From Pseudomonas cichorii (lineage in GTDB: Bacteria; Pseudomonadota; Gammaproteobacteria; Pseudomonadales; Pseudomonadaceae): a stretch of 64,000 bases of DNA. The notes beneath the pieces were generated by a model. The model was not told where the DNA came from, did no database searches, and saw nothing but the letters and a program-made list of their open reading frames with translations. The DNA is taken from positions 1,788,001-1,852,000 of the forward strand of contig NZ_CP074349.1 of the NCBI RefSeq assembly GCF_018343775.1. The letters run 5' to 3'. Shown in pieces: positions 36,810-44,824 of this stretch (positions are counted from its first letter, which is position 1; each line of letters begins with the position of its first letter). A program made the position numbers and the translations under genes.

Positions 36810-38690
36810 TCAGGTTCTTTGACGTACCGCGTCGTAAGCCTGAGTGCATACACTTATAAAGGCCGCGATCCCGATGCGAACGAAAAATAATGAAAGAAGT
36901 TGTACGCAGACCATCCAGGATGACATCGGAACAGCAAGTAGAATCAAACTGGACAGCGCGACACTTGACAGAATCCAGATCCATAGCAATTGGTCACGTG
37001 TTCTCGACCAGCGTCGAGCCCTGTCAGGCGCTGCATGTTTTGATACCAGTCCCTTGGTGCCCCAACTGATGTCACTGATATTTGCCAGTGAATAAGAAGT
37101 CATATAAAGGTTGAAGACGGGCAGCAGTACAAGATAGAGACCAAACCAGCGGCCGACCTGTCTCAGGTGTCCCCAGGATTGGGCGACGATGGCGATGATC
37201 ACGAACAGGAGTGTGGCACCTATGAAGTAAAGGCTTTGCAATGTGCTTCCCCAGAGTGTCAATGCCCAGCCGGACACCATGACAATCCCCAAGGTACAGA
37301 TAGCGGTGATATGCCACCGTTCCCCTCTGCGACTTCCGATATTAATTTGTCGACTGATGAGCAATACACTGGCCCATAACAACAGGAATCCCGTGGCTGC
37401 CCAATAGCCGTTCGATTCGGCGACGTGCGCGGCAGTACCGATTTTCGTGCTGGTGTAGGCAACGCCTGTAGCCATTAATACCGTAATAAACACAGGCATC
37501 ATCAGTTGTGTTGCAAACTGCATCAGCCCCCAACACAATGACAGTAATACTCCAGGAATACGCTGTGTTGAGATGCTGTGCTGCTTCATCATTTTCGGTA
37601 GTTGTTTTGCCGAACTCAGGCGGGCCGCCACCGTGCTATTGATCCAGCGCCTGCGTTGCCTGATAAGTTCGCCAAAGTCAGGACACAAGTCCGTTTCTAC
37701 CTGCGCCTGCGGGCAATAACGGACGGTACTGCTATGTTGTAGGTTCTTGACCAGCTCAAAACCCATGACTCGATCTTCGGCCAAGAACAAATTGCACTCG
37801 AGTAGTCCTTGGGGTTCCAACCCTCTTAAATACTCATCAATGGGGGCCCGCTCCTGACTTTCAGGCTCACAGAAACTCTCCCAGCGAATCAGGCTGCATT
37901 GTCCTGGGACCACCTCCAGATAGCGGCACAGATTACCTACGGGCCAATCGCTGACTTTTTCCCAGAGATAATCGGCGTATTGCCAGTTTTGCTGGAGGTT
38001 CATGTTTTCAGGCACAGGGGTCAGAATGCAGGTGGTTACCGCACCGCACTCAGGTTCGTCGTGCATGTGTTGCAATAAGTGCTTAAAACAATCTGGAGCG
38101 GGAATAGACCCTGCATCCAGTTGCATTGCGAAGCGTGCCTTGACCTTGCTGCCAATGCCCCAGAAGAACCAGGCATGGCTGTCGAGTTTGCTGGCATTAT
38201 GCAGCTTGGTAGCCAGTAATACGGTGATCGATGCACTGGACTGCTCGCCGACCCAGTCTTTCCCACAACGTTCGAGTAACTCATTGGCAGGCAGGTTTTT
38301 GCCTTGAAGTATTATCCTGTTTTCAGCTTCTGCCAGTGCTTCATCCATTGGTTGACGCCGGGGGGAGAGCCCCAGACTTTCAAGCAGCAGGGTGGTCGAA
38401 GCATCTACGCAGTGCATACCATCAAGTACTATACACACCACGATCCTTGGGACCGGTGCGGCCATGTATCTGGCAAGTTGAATCTGATTGCGTGCCACCC
38501 CTGCCAGCGTGTCAGCCACGGCTTGGGCTTGTTCGTTGTAAAGCGTCAGGCACACCAGAATATCGGCATCAGTGGTGGGTAATTCGCCAGCGATAATAGT
38601 ATTCTGGCTGCAGAACGTCTTGCGCTGGAAGTGTCTTTTCCAACGTTCCACTTCTTCATTATGTTGTGGCTCGACAGCGGTTAGTTGCAT
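36810..38690 (-). CDS. Chitin-synthase-like GT2 with fungal-type motifs
   Basis: 626 residues, with a cytosolic N-terminal catalytic domain and about six to seven C-terminal membrane segments. It carries the ordered motifs of fungal chitin synthases: CLTLYNE, CIVLDGMHCVD, SHAWFFWGIGSK, LDAGS (D192), VVPGQCSLIRW, LAEDRV (E305, D306), QRRRWINST (345-353) and, between membrane segments, SDISWGTKG (about 539-547). The last is a fungal chitin-synthase landmark that I would not expect in NodC or cellulose synthase. The likely donor is UDP-GlcNAc or a related amino sugar, which fits the adjacent aminotransferase and epimerase. Activity is inferred. Confidence 0.82.
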   Translation of the reverse strand: MQLTAVEPQHNEEVERWKRHFQRKTFCSQNTIIAGELPTTDADILVCLTLYNEQAQAVADTLAGVARNQIQLARYMAAPVPRIVVCIVLDGMHCVDASTTLLLESLGLSPRRQPMDEALAEAENRIILQGKNLPANELLERCGKDWVGEQSSASITVLLATKLHNASKLDSHAWFFWGIGSKVKARFAMQLDAGSIPAPDCFKHLLQHMHDEPECGAVTTCILTPVPENMNLQQNWQYADYLWEKVSDWPVGNLCRYLEVVPGQCSLIRWESFCEPESQERAPIDEYLRGLEPQGLLECNLFLAEDRVMGFELVKNLQHSSTVRYCPQAQVETDLCPDFGELIRQRRRWINSTVAARLSSAKQLPKMMKQHSISTQRIPGVLLSLCWGLMQFATQLMMPVFITVLMATGVAYTSTKIGTAAHVAESNGYWAATGFLLLWASVLLISRQINIGSRRGERWHITAICTLGIVMVSGWALTLWGSTLQSLYFIGATLLFVIIAIVAQSWGHLRQVGRWFGLYLVLLPVFNLYMTSYSLANISDISWGTKGLVSKHAAPDRARRWSRTRDQLLWIWILSSVALSSLILLAVPMSSWMVCVQLLSLFFVRIGIAAFISVCTQAYDAVRQRT

Positions 38691-38754
38691 ATGAGGTTCC
38701 TCGGTTTTACGCCGACGCTTATCAGGCGCGTGGGCAGAAATGGCACGATTAAGT

Positions 38755-39960
38755 TCAGAGTTTTATGCCCAGTGCCGCGATAGAATCGGGAGCATTACTA
38801 CTGGCCGACAGCCCCCAAAAGTTTTGAATGATAGAAGCGTAAATGGCACGAAAATCGGTGGTGAATTTTAGGTTTCCATCGCTATCAAGATCTTGCAGCG
38901 AACTTTGCTGCCCCCATAAGCCTCCCGATACACTGCCTCCGCATAGCAGCACTAAACCACTGGTGCCATGGTCGGTGCCTGCCGAGGCGTTTTCCTGTGG
39001 ACGACGACCGAACTCGGAATGCACCAGAATCAGGCTGTCCTTCCATGCACTCATTTCCATAAGTCCCTTGCGCAATGACAGCAGCAGGGTTTGCACTTTA
39101 CCGAGTAAGCGCTCATGTTCGCCGCGCAGACCCGAATGTAAGTCGAAGCCGGATAGACTGAGTTTGAACAAAGGGGCGTTGATGTCGTTTTCAATCAGCC
39201 ATAACAGTAGCGCCGCCTGCATGTTTTGAGGTTCCGTATAACCATCCTTTGTGAACCACGCATTAAAACGATTAGGTGTTTTAATTTTGCGACGTATCCG
39301 TTCCCGCAGAGTTGCACTTTGATCCAGCAATTGTTCAAGGTGGTGTGCTGCCGGGTTCTGAGTTCCGAGGGTTGTCGATATCACAGGCCGTGTCTGCGCA
39401 CTGAGAAACGATTTGCTGTCTTGCAAGGTCAAGACTTGGGCACCCCTGCTTTGCATCAGGTCCTGATTGCCCGAAAGAATGATGCCGTCAGCATCTTGAG
39501 CGCTCATGTGGATACGGTGGGTCGAGATCACTTGGCCAGCCCATCCGGAATGTTGACCTGCTTCCAGAGATCCCGATGCCCATATCGCCGCAGAGCCGAA
39601 ATGAGACAAGTTGGGCTGCGGATAACCGACGTCCTGAACGATTGCCAGTTCTCCACGTTGGAAAACCTCGGCGATATCCTTCCATGCCGCATTCAAAGCC
39701 AGCTCTGTCGACAACGGAACGATGTCACGGTTGTTTAACGCCAGGTTGGGTCGATAGCGTTTGTAGAGAGGATCCGTGTAGGGAACCAAGGTGTTGAGCG
39801 AATCATTACCGCCAAACAACTCAATCACAATGAGTCGTTTGTGGGGGGGTAACTTCTGGTTTTCGGTTGCCGACAACGATAACGGTAATGCGATTCCCGC
39901 CATTCCCAAGGTCAGACTTTTTAACAACAGACGTCGAGAAAACAAACAAGAGTCAGACAT
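38755..39960 (-). CDS. DUF1501 protein with Tat-type signal
   Basis: 401 residues. The N-terminus MSDSCLFSRRLLLKSLTLGM resembles a twin-arginine signal, so export as a folded protein is likely. DUF1501 landmarks are ELFGGNDSLNTLVPY, YPQPNLSHFGSAAIWASG, FDLHSG and VHSEFGRRPQENAS with GTDHG; the family belongs to the alkaline phosphatase/sulfatase-like superfamily. I chose ATG 39960, 14 bases after the DUF1800 stop; the longer frame to 40161 overlaps that gene. DUF1501 and DUF1800 genes are frequent neighbours in bacteria, but the pair's role is not established. Confidence 0.85.
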   Translation of the reverse strand: MSDSCLFSRRLLLKSLTLGMAGIALPLSLSATENQKLPPHKRLIVIELFGGNDSLNTLVPYTDPLYKRYRPNLALNNRDIVPLSTELALNAAWKDIAEVFQRGELAIVQDVGYPQPNLSHFGSAAIWASGSLEAGQHSGWAGQVISTHRIHMSAQDADGIILSGNQDLMQSRGAQVLTLQDSKSFLSAQTRPVISTTLGTQNPAAHHLEQLLDQSATLRERIRRKIKTPNRFNAWFTKDGYTEPQNMQAALLLWLIENDINAPLFKLSLSGFDLHSGLRGEHERLLGKVQTLLLSLRKGLMEMSAWKDSLILVHSEFGRRPQENASAGTDHGTSGLVLLCGGSVSGGLWGQQSSLQDLDSDGNLKFTTDFRAIYASIIQNFWGLSASSNAPDSIAALGIKL

Positions 39961-39974
39961 TAAGCCCCCTTTAG

Positions 39975-41897
39975 CTATTTCAGGTTGTAGGCCGGGTCGA
40001 GAGTCAGTGCTTTGACTGCTTGTAGGCCGGACTCCAGCAATGGCAGTTCGATTCGTAATGGCGCGCTTGCCAACACTGAGTTGAAAGATATGTTTCCGGC
40101 TGATGTCTTGAGGTTTGGAATGCGTGCGGCAGCTATTGGAAGGCAAGGTGTTACACGGCACTGGAGCTGTTGTCGTCCGGTACCATATTCAAGGTTTGAG
40201 TTGAGTGGGGCATGGCGGTCTTCCAGAGTTGCCTGTTCTGCTTGAATGGGATGACTGACTTCGAACACCAGGCTCAGATTGCAGTAGAACGAGCCCAGCG
40301 GTGAGTCAGCCTGGCAACCTGAGCCGGCGGTAGTGGACCAGCGAGCTTTTTGGGGGGAAAAGCGATAACCATCCAGAGCTATCCAGTTGACGAAAAGATT
40401 ACTGCCGGTACTTTGTACGTCCATAGTCACTGTTACTGTATGGATATTTTCAGGCAGCTCTTTGCGTGGAATACTCACCCATTCCCACATGGGTTTCAGG
40501 TTTCCAGGTTCATTTGAACTCAATTCATGTTGGGTATTAGCACCGAGTTTCGCTTCAAAGGTCTTGATGATCTGATTGTTGACCGACACTTTAAAGCGCA
40601 CAGGTGTGGTGGTGTATTCGGACGCAAAGCGCACCTGCAAGGCGTCGGCTTGTGGACGCTGTTCAAGGGTTTGCACCGCTTGCCAGAGGCGCTGTATGAC
40701 ACGTTCTCGATCAGTGAGAGTCTTGCTGCTCAACCACTCCAGCCCACCACGCCAGCCCTCGACTGAGGGTGCCATGAACGGTGCTTGTCCCAGGGCAGCA
40801 GAGTAATCGACCAGAATCTGCTGATCCGGTAGTACCAGTTCAAATGTGCGAGCGAAACCTATCACCAGTTCCAGTGGGGACTTAAGCAGTACGCCGCGAT
40901 TGCGTTCATCCCAAAAAGCCGGACTCAATAATAGATCCTGAAGCAGAGCCCGAATGTCATAGTCGCTGTCGCGCAGAACCTGAGCCAGACGCTCGACCTC
41001 CTGCGGAGCTGGAGTCAAGGAGACGAATTCGTTATAAAACCGTTGTGCCAGACGCTTGGCCGTTTGTGGTTGTTGGAGCAGGATATCGACCAACTCGTCC
41101 AGCTCTTTGTCACTGTTGCCATTTATAGTTTGGCCGAGCACACGTTTTTCGGCACGGTCTGCTGTCTTTTCATCAAACCGATAACGCCATTGTTGTTCAA
41201 ACGCAACACCATGTCCGGCCAAGACTCGGGCTACTTGTCTTACGTCCTCTTGGCTGTAAGTGCCAATTCCCAATGTGAATAGTTCAAGGAGTTCGCGTCC
41301 CAGATTTTCATTAGGACGGTGCTTTGTATTATGAACATTATCTAATCCGCTTAGCATCATTGGGTCTTGCAGTACTTGACGTGTCAGGCTGCGAAAGTTG
41401 CGATTGCCTGTATCCCGGAATAGCATTAACTGTTCTAGGAATGGTGCGGTGATGTGGGTTTTGTCGAAGCGTGAAACAAAAAGGTTATGCCAAAACAGGG
41501 TCATTCGATCCGCGAAAGGTGAGGGCGTTACAACCATTTCCTGTAACCACCACGCTTGCAGTTGATTAATTTCGTTGATACGTAGAAATGTGGTTTCGCG
41601 ATCTTGCCATCCCTCGGCCCAATAGTTTGGGTGGGGTTGGCGTGTGAAGGCTGGTGGTTGTGTCCATAATGGAGCATCCAGAGACTCAAGCAAGCGTTCT
41701 ACTGCCTGTTCGCGACTCAAGTGCTGATAGAGTTCCCTGTCGGAAGGGCTGGCACCAAAGCCGGTGCGACCCAGCAGGTGGGTTGTTTCATCTGGCGTCA
41801 GTGCATGAGCATTGCAGGCTATGATTGAAAGCAGGGTCGACAGAGCGACGGAGAATTTTTGTCCCGAAAGTGCTTTTGGTATGGAGAAGAAAGACAT
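39975..41897 (-). CDS. DUF1800 protein with carbohydrate-binding-like insert
   Basis: 640 residues with a signal peptide (FSVALSTLLSIIACNAHA). The first ~420 residues are DUF1800: HLLGRTGFGASPSDRELYQ, FADRMTLFWHNLFVSR, NENLGRELLELFTLG, and QRFYNEFVS. Residues 430-530 (PVRFKVSVNNQIIKTFEAKL and HTVTVTMDVQSTGSNLFVNW) resemble a small beta-sandwich carbohydrate-binding module of the CBM60 kind. It is the first gene of the six-gene minus-strand run ending with the porin. Predicted periplasmic or secreted; it may contact the polymer made by the locus. Confidence 0.82.
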   Translation of the reverse strand: MSFFSIPKALSGQKFSVALSTLLSIIACNAHALTPDETTHLLGRTGFGASPSDRELYQHLSREQAVERLLESLDAPLWTQPPAFTRQPHPNYWAEGWQDRETTFLRINEINQLQAWWLQEMVVTPSPFADRMTLFWHNLFVSRFDKTHITAPFLEQLMLFRDTGNRNFRSLTRQVLQDPMMLSGLDNVHNTKHRPNENLGRELLELFTLGIGTYSQEDVRQVARVLAGHGVAFEQQWRYRFDEKTADRAEKRVLGQTINGNSDKELDELVDILLQQPQTAKRLAQRFYNEFVSLTPAPQEVERLAQVLRDSDYDIRALLQDLLLSPAFWDERNRGVLLKSPLELVIGFARTFELVLPDQQILVDYSAALGQAPFMAPSVEGWRGGLEWLSSKTLTDRERVIQRLWQAVQTLEQRPQADALQVRFASEYTTTPVRFKVSVNNQIIKTFEAKLGANTQHELSSNEPGNLKPMWEWVSIPRKELPENIHTVTVTMDVQSTGSNLFVNWIALDGYRFSPQKARWSTTAGSGCQADSPLGSFYCNLSLVFEVSHPIQAEQATLEDRHAPLNSNLEYGTGRQQLQCRVTPCLPIAAARIPNLKTSAGNISFNSVLASAPLRIELPLLESGLQAVKALTLDPAYNLK

Positions 41898-41900
41898 GGT

Positions 41901-41978
41901 GTTCCCCTGCTGTCTGGGATCTGCTGACGGGGAACATGGTTAAACTTATCGCGGCTTACAACAACTCGGAACGGTTCC
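41901..41978. promoter_or_regulatory. Inverted repeats in the leader and promoter of the DUF1800 operon
   Basis: GTTCCCC (41901-41907) and GGGGAAC (41929-41935) can pair across 21 bases and would hide the ribosome site of the DUF1800 gene. Further upstream, GGAAC-G-GTTCC (41968-41978) is a perfect palindrome that could be an operator. The shared GGAAC/GTTCC core may mean one regulator binds several sites. Read on the minus strand. Confidence 0.4.
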
Positions 41979-42179
41979 CTAGAGTACGTATTGCTTGTTT
42001 TTAGTCGAAGTTGAATTTGAAAAAAAACGCTATCGGCTGGATTTTTCTCAAAAAATCAATTTGAAACAAGAGATTTCGTTCTTTTTATTTTTAATGAGGA
42101 TCTGACGAAAAATCCCAAAGGTTATTGAGATATTGACTTCGCTTTACTTGAGGGGCTTAAGTATTTTTGGCTGGCTTGT

Positions 42180-42294
42180 TTGGGCCTTCTTCAAAGGGTG
42201 CGAAGTTAAGGTCGGCTAGTGAGAGGTTTGAGATTTTTGCACAAGCGGTACACTAGGTGGCTATTAAAAATGCAAAGCTACGGTGCGTGTTCAT
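42180..42294 (-). pseudogene. Immunity-lipoprotein remnant with in-frame stop
   Basis: From an ATG at 42294 the minus strand reads MNTHRSFAFLIAT, stop, CTACAKISNLSLADLNF, then FEEGPN. This matches the start of the immunity lipoproteins at 20.8-22.9 kb (signal, lipobox CTAC, SFERGPN). A TAG interrupts the signal peptide and the gene ends after about 40 codons. Between it and the DUF1800 promoter lie about 200 bases without recognisable content. Confidence 0.75.
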
Positions 42295-42535
42295 TTGCCA
42301 GAAAATATCATTGATAGACTCGGTAATGAGATCGCACGCAGACTTTTTCCTGTACGGGGTCTATAAAAATCCCGTCCGCCGAAGCATGGTGAATGTTAAC
42401 GGTTTTGTTTGTCGTTGGTCCCTTAGCGATGATCCAGCGCTCTCCAAATTCGGCAACAGGCGAGGGCGTAGAGAGATAGATATTTGAGCCTGGCCATACC
42501 CATAACCCCTCACCCAAAAAGTTATTGATGACCTT
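42295..42535 (-). pseudogene. C-terminal remnant of a second T6SS hydrolase effector
   Basis: The minus strand encodes GSNIYLSTPSPVAEFGERW and NKTVNIHHASADGIFIDPVQ, matching GSDIYFSEPSPVAE...FGEQW and NKTANIHHASAGQMFIEPVQ of the intact effector at 22.9-23.6 kb. About 20 residues are deleted after SPVAE, a frameshift follows, and the stop codon is lost. The upstream two thirds of the effector and the PAAR gene are gone. The fragment abuts the 3' end of the argE-like gene. Confidence 0.8.
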
Positions 42536-43682
42536 AACGCTGTGCAAACACCAGCACTTGCCTCAGCATCTCATCACACGCCTCAAGCTGTTCAACACTT
42601 ATAAACTCATCCGGCTTATGCCCTTGTTCCATGCTCCCTGGACCGCAGACCACGGCCGGGATTCCTGCTTGGTCGAACAATCCGCCTTCGGTGCCGAAGG
42701 CGACGGTGCCGAATGCCCGGGAGCCGCAGAACTGTGCAATCAACTCCGCTGCGTGGCTTTGCATCGGTGTGTCCAGGCCTGGGTAGCTCGACAGTTCGGT
42801 GAATTGGATGTCGCTCTGTCCACTCACGGCGCGCATGGCTGGCAGGAGGTTGTGTTGGGCGTAGGTGTGCATGGCGGTGACGATCTGGCGTGGGTTCAGT
42901 GTCGGGAGCGAGCGGACTTCAAAGTCGAAGTGGCACTGTGCGGGGACGATGTTCAAGGCGGTGCCTCCGCCGATCACGCCTGTCTGCACGGTGGAGAAGG
43001 GCGGGTCAAAACGCGGGTCCTGTGTATCGGCTTTTAATGCCTCCCCAAGACGACCCAGTTCGCAGATCAGCTTTGCGGCGTATTCGATGGCGTTGACGCC
43101 GCTGGGTGCATGGGCCGAATGGCAGGCGGCTCCGTGGACTTCGCAGCGCACGGCGACTTTGCCTTTGTGCCCAAGCACCGGTTTGAGCTCCGTGGGTTCG
43201 CCGATCACGCACAGCAGCGGTTTTACTGGGCGGGTATGGAGCGTTTCAAGCAATGAGCGCACGCCCAGGCAACCGATTTCTTCATCGTAGGACAGCGCAA
43301 TGTGTACCGGCAGGCGCAGCGAAGCTTGTGCCAGCGCCGGGACCATTGCCAGCACGCAGGCAATGTAGCCTTTCATGTCGGCCGTGCCGCGACCGTAAAG
43401 TCTGCCGCCATTTTCGCTCAGCTCGAACGGCGGGAAGGTCCAGGCCTGGCCGTCCACTGGCACGACATCGGTATGCCCGGACAAGACGATGCCCGGCACG
43501 TCGGCCGGGCCGATTGTGGCAAACAGATTGGCTTTGGTTTTCTGCGCGTTGTAGATCAGTTCGCAGGCGACCCCGAAGCTGTCGAGGTAATCACGAACAA
43601 AATCGATCAGGGCCAGGTTGGACAGGCGGCTGGTGGTGTCGAAGGCCACCAGTCGCGCCAACAGCTCGCGGCTGGTACTCAT
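42534..43682 (-). CDS. ArgE/DapE-family deacetylase (acetylornithine deacetylase-like)
   Basis: 382 residues, M20 metallopeptidase family. Metal-site motifs are LSGHTDVVPVDG, GRGTADMKGY and SYDEEIGCLGVR, with GEPTELKPVLGHKG next and a C-terminal GPGSMEQGHKPDEF. It removes an acyl group from an amino-acid nitrogen. As the last gene of an eight-gene import and catabolism operon, it more likely deacylates an intermediate of that pathway than makes arginine. It overlaps the DUF1028 gene by 4 bases. Confidence 0.88.
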   Translation of the reverse strand: MSTSRELLARLVAFDTTSRLSNLALIDFVRDYLDSFGVACELIYNAQKTKANLFATIGPADVPGIVLSGHTDVVPVDGQAWTFPPFELSENGGRLYGRGTADMKGYIACVLAMVPALAQASLRLPVHIALSYDEEIGCLGVRSLLETLHTRPVKPLLCVIGEPTELKPVLGHKGKVAVRCEVHGAACHSAHAPSGVNAIEYAAKLICELGRLGEALKADTQDPRFDPPFSTVQTGVIGGGTALNIVPAQCHFDFEVRSLPTLNPRQIVTAMHTYAQHNLLPAMRAVSGQSDIQFTELSSYPGLDTPMQSHAAELIAQFCGSRAFGTVAFGTEGGLFDQAGIPAVVCGPGSMEQGHKPDEFISVEQLEACDEMLRQVLVFAQR

Positions 43683-44356
43683 CGATCATCCCCCGGTACG
43701 CCGTAACCCGGTGCGCTGGCAGGGTTCAGGGCGCGGTCGATGTAGTCCTGCATTTGTGGCCGGTAGGTTTGCCACAGGTTGTTCAGTGCTTCGATGGGGT
43801 CGTGGTCGGTCCAGTCCACACGCAGGTCCACGATGGGCCAGGAAGGTTCGCCAACCACTTTTACTGCCGCCGAGTGTACCGGCCCGGCTTCGCCGCCTGC
43901 CGCCAGACCTGCACGCATCGCTTGCAGCAGGCGCTCGGCCAATGGCCCTGTGGTTTCCTCGAAAGCCTTGATCATGGTGTCGATGACTTCCGGGCTTGCG
44001 AGCATATTGCCAGCCACCACGCACTGATCCCCGCTGCGTGCGTTATTGATGCCCAGCGTTTCGCTGCCGCTGAAATGCGCGGTCCGTCCCTGATGGTCGA
44101 TGGCTGTAATTTGCCGATACTCGCTGAAGGCGTTGCCCGCCAATGCCTGTTCCAAAGCCTCGGCTGGCGGCAGGCCTTGCTCGATCAGCTCCAGTGTTTG
44201 AGGCCCCAGTGCGGGCAGGGTGATGTTCTGCGAGGACACGGCCCCAACTCCAGCGCGCAACCAGGGGCAGCGTGCGCCCACGGCGATGCTCGATGAGCTG
44301 ATGGCGATGCCCAACTGGCCGGTTTCTGCGCAGCGTGCAGCGATGGAAAAGGTCAT
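43679..44356 (-). CDS. DUF1028 family protein
   Basis: 225 residues starting MTFSIAARCAETGQLGIAIS, with SSIAVGARCPWLRAGVGAVSSQN, GLPPAEALEQAL and ARSGDQCVVAGNML. DUF1028 proteins have an Ntn-hydrolase-like fold and often sit beside RidA and ArgE-like genes in amino-acid-derivative catabolic operons, as here. The exact reaction is unknown; hydrolysis of an amide or imine-derived product is plausible. Overlaps argE and lies 11 bases after the RidA gene. Confidence 0.87.
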   Translation of the reverse strand: MTFSIAARCAETGQLGIAISSSSIAVGARCPWLRAGVGAVSSQNITLPALGPQTLELIEQGLPPAEALEQALAGNAFSEYRQITAIDHQGRTAHFSGSETLGINNARSGDQCVVAGNMLASPEVIDTMIKAFEETTGPLAERLLQAMRAGLAAGGEAGPVHSAAVKVVGEPSWPIVDLRVDWTDHDPIEALNNLWQTYRPQMQDYIDRALNPASAPGYGVPGDDR

Positions 44357-44367
44357 GGCGGCGCTCC

Positions 44368-44784
44368 TTATTCAGGGATTACGGCGATCACGTCGATTTC
44401 CATCAGCCATTGCGGCTGACCCAATGCCGATACCACCAGCCCTGTGGAAATGGGGAAGACCCCTTTGAGCCATTTGCCGACTTCGTGATAGACCGGCTCG
44501 CGGTAGCGCGGGTCGATGATGTAGGTGGTGGTCTTGACGATGTGCGACAGGTCGCTGCCTGCTTCTTCGAGCAGTTGCTTGACGTTTTTCATCGCCTGAT
44601 TCGCCTGTGCGGCGGGGTCGCCGAGGCCGATCAGGTTGCCGTCGAAATCGGTGCCGACCTGGCCGCGCACGTACACGGTGTTGCCGGCACGCACGGCCTG
44701 GCACAGGTCGTTGTTCAGGCTTTGGTTGGGGTAGGTGTCCTTGGTGTTGAACATGCGGATGCGAGTGTGAGTCGGGGTGCTCAT
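44368..44784 (-). CDS. RidA-family protein
   Basis: 138 residues (MSTPTHTRIRMFNTKDTYPN ...). The core includes GNTVYVRGQVGTDFDGNLIG, QAMKNVKQLLEEAGSDLSHI and YIIDPRYREPVY. RidA enzymes hydrolyse reactive enamines and imines released by PLP or flavin enzymes. In this operon it sits between a flavin monooxygenase and hydrolases, so it may process an imine from the oxidation step. The start at 44784 is preceded by AGGAG. Confidence 0.87.
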   Translation of the reverse strand: MSTPTHTRIRMFNTKDTYPNQSLNNDLCQAVRAGNTVYVRGQVGTDFDGNLIGLGDPAAQANQAMKNVKQLLEEAGSDLSHIVKTTTYIIDPRYREPVYHEVGKWLKGVFPISTGLVVSALGQPQWLMEIDVIAVIPE

Positions 44785-44797
44785 GTGAAACTCCTGG

Positions 44798-44814
44798 GGA
44801 GCGATTCGCGCTCC
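44798..44814. other. Short hairpin inside the catabolic operon
   Basis: GGAGCG-attcg-CGCTCC lies in the 40-base gap between the monooxygenase and RidA genes. It may protect or separate transcript segments. No T-run; a rho-independent terminator is unlikely. Confidence 0.3.
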
Positions 44815-44824
44815 TGTAAAGTGA

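Noticed and set aside
41950..41980. GGAACC on the minus strand as a HrpL (hrp box) promoter
   Set aside because: No CCAC at the required 15-16 base spacing. Similar GGAACC strings elsewhere (for example near 33629 inside the porin gene) also fail the spacing.
42308..42547. 79-codon minus-strand ORF as a functional gene
   Set aside because: It is a frameshifted C-terminal fragment of a hydrolase effector, missing the nucleophile region.
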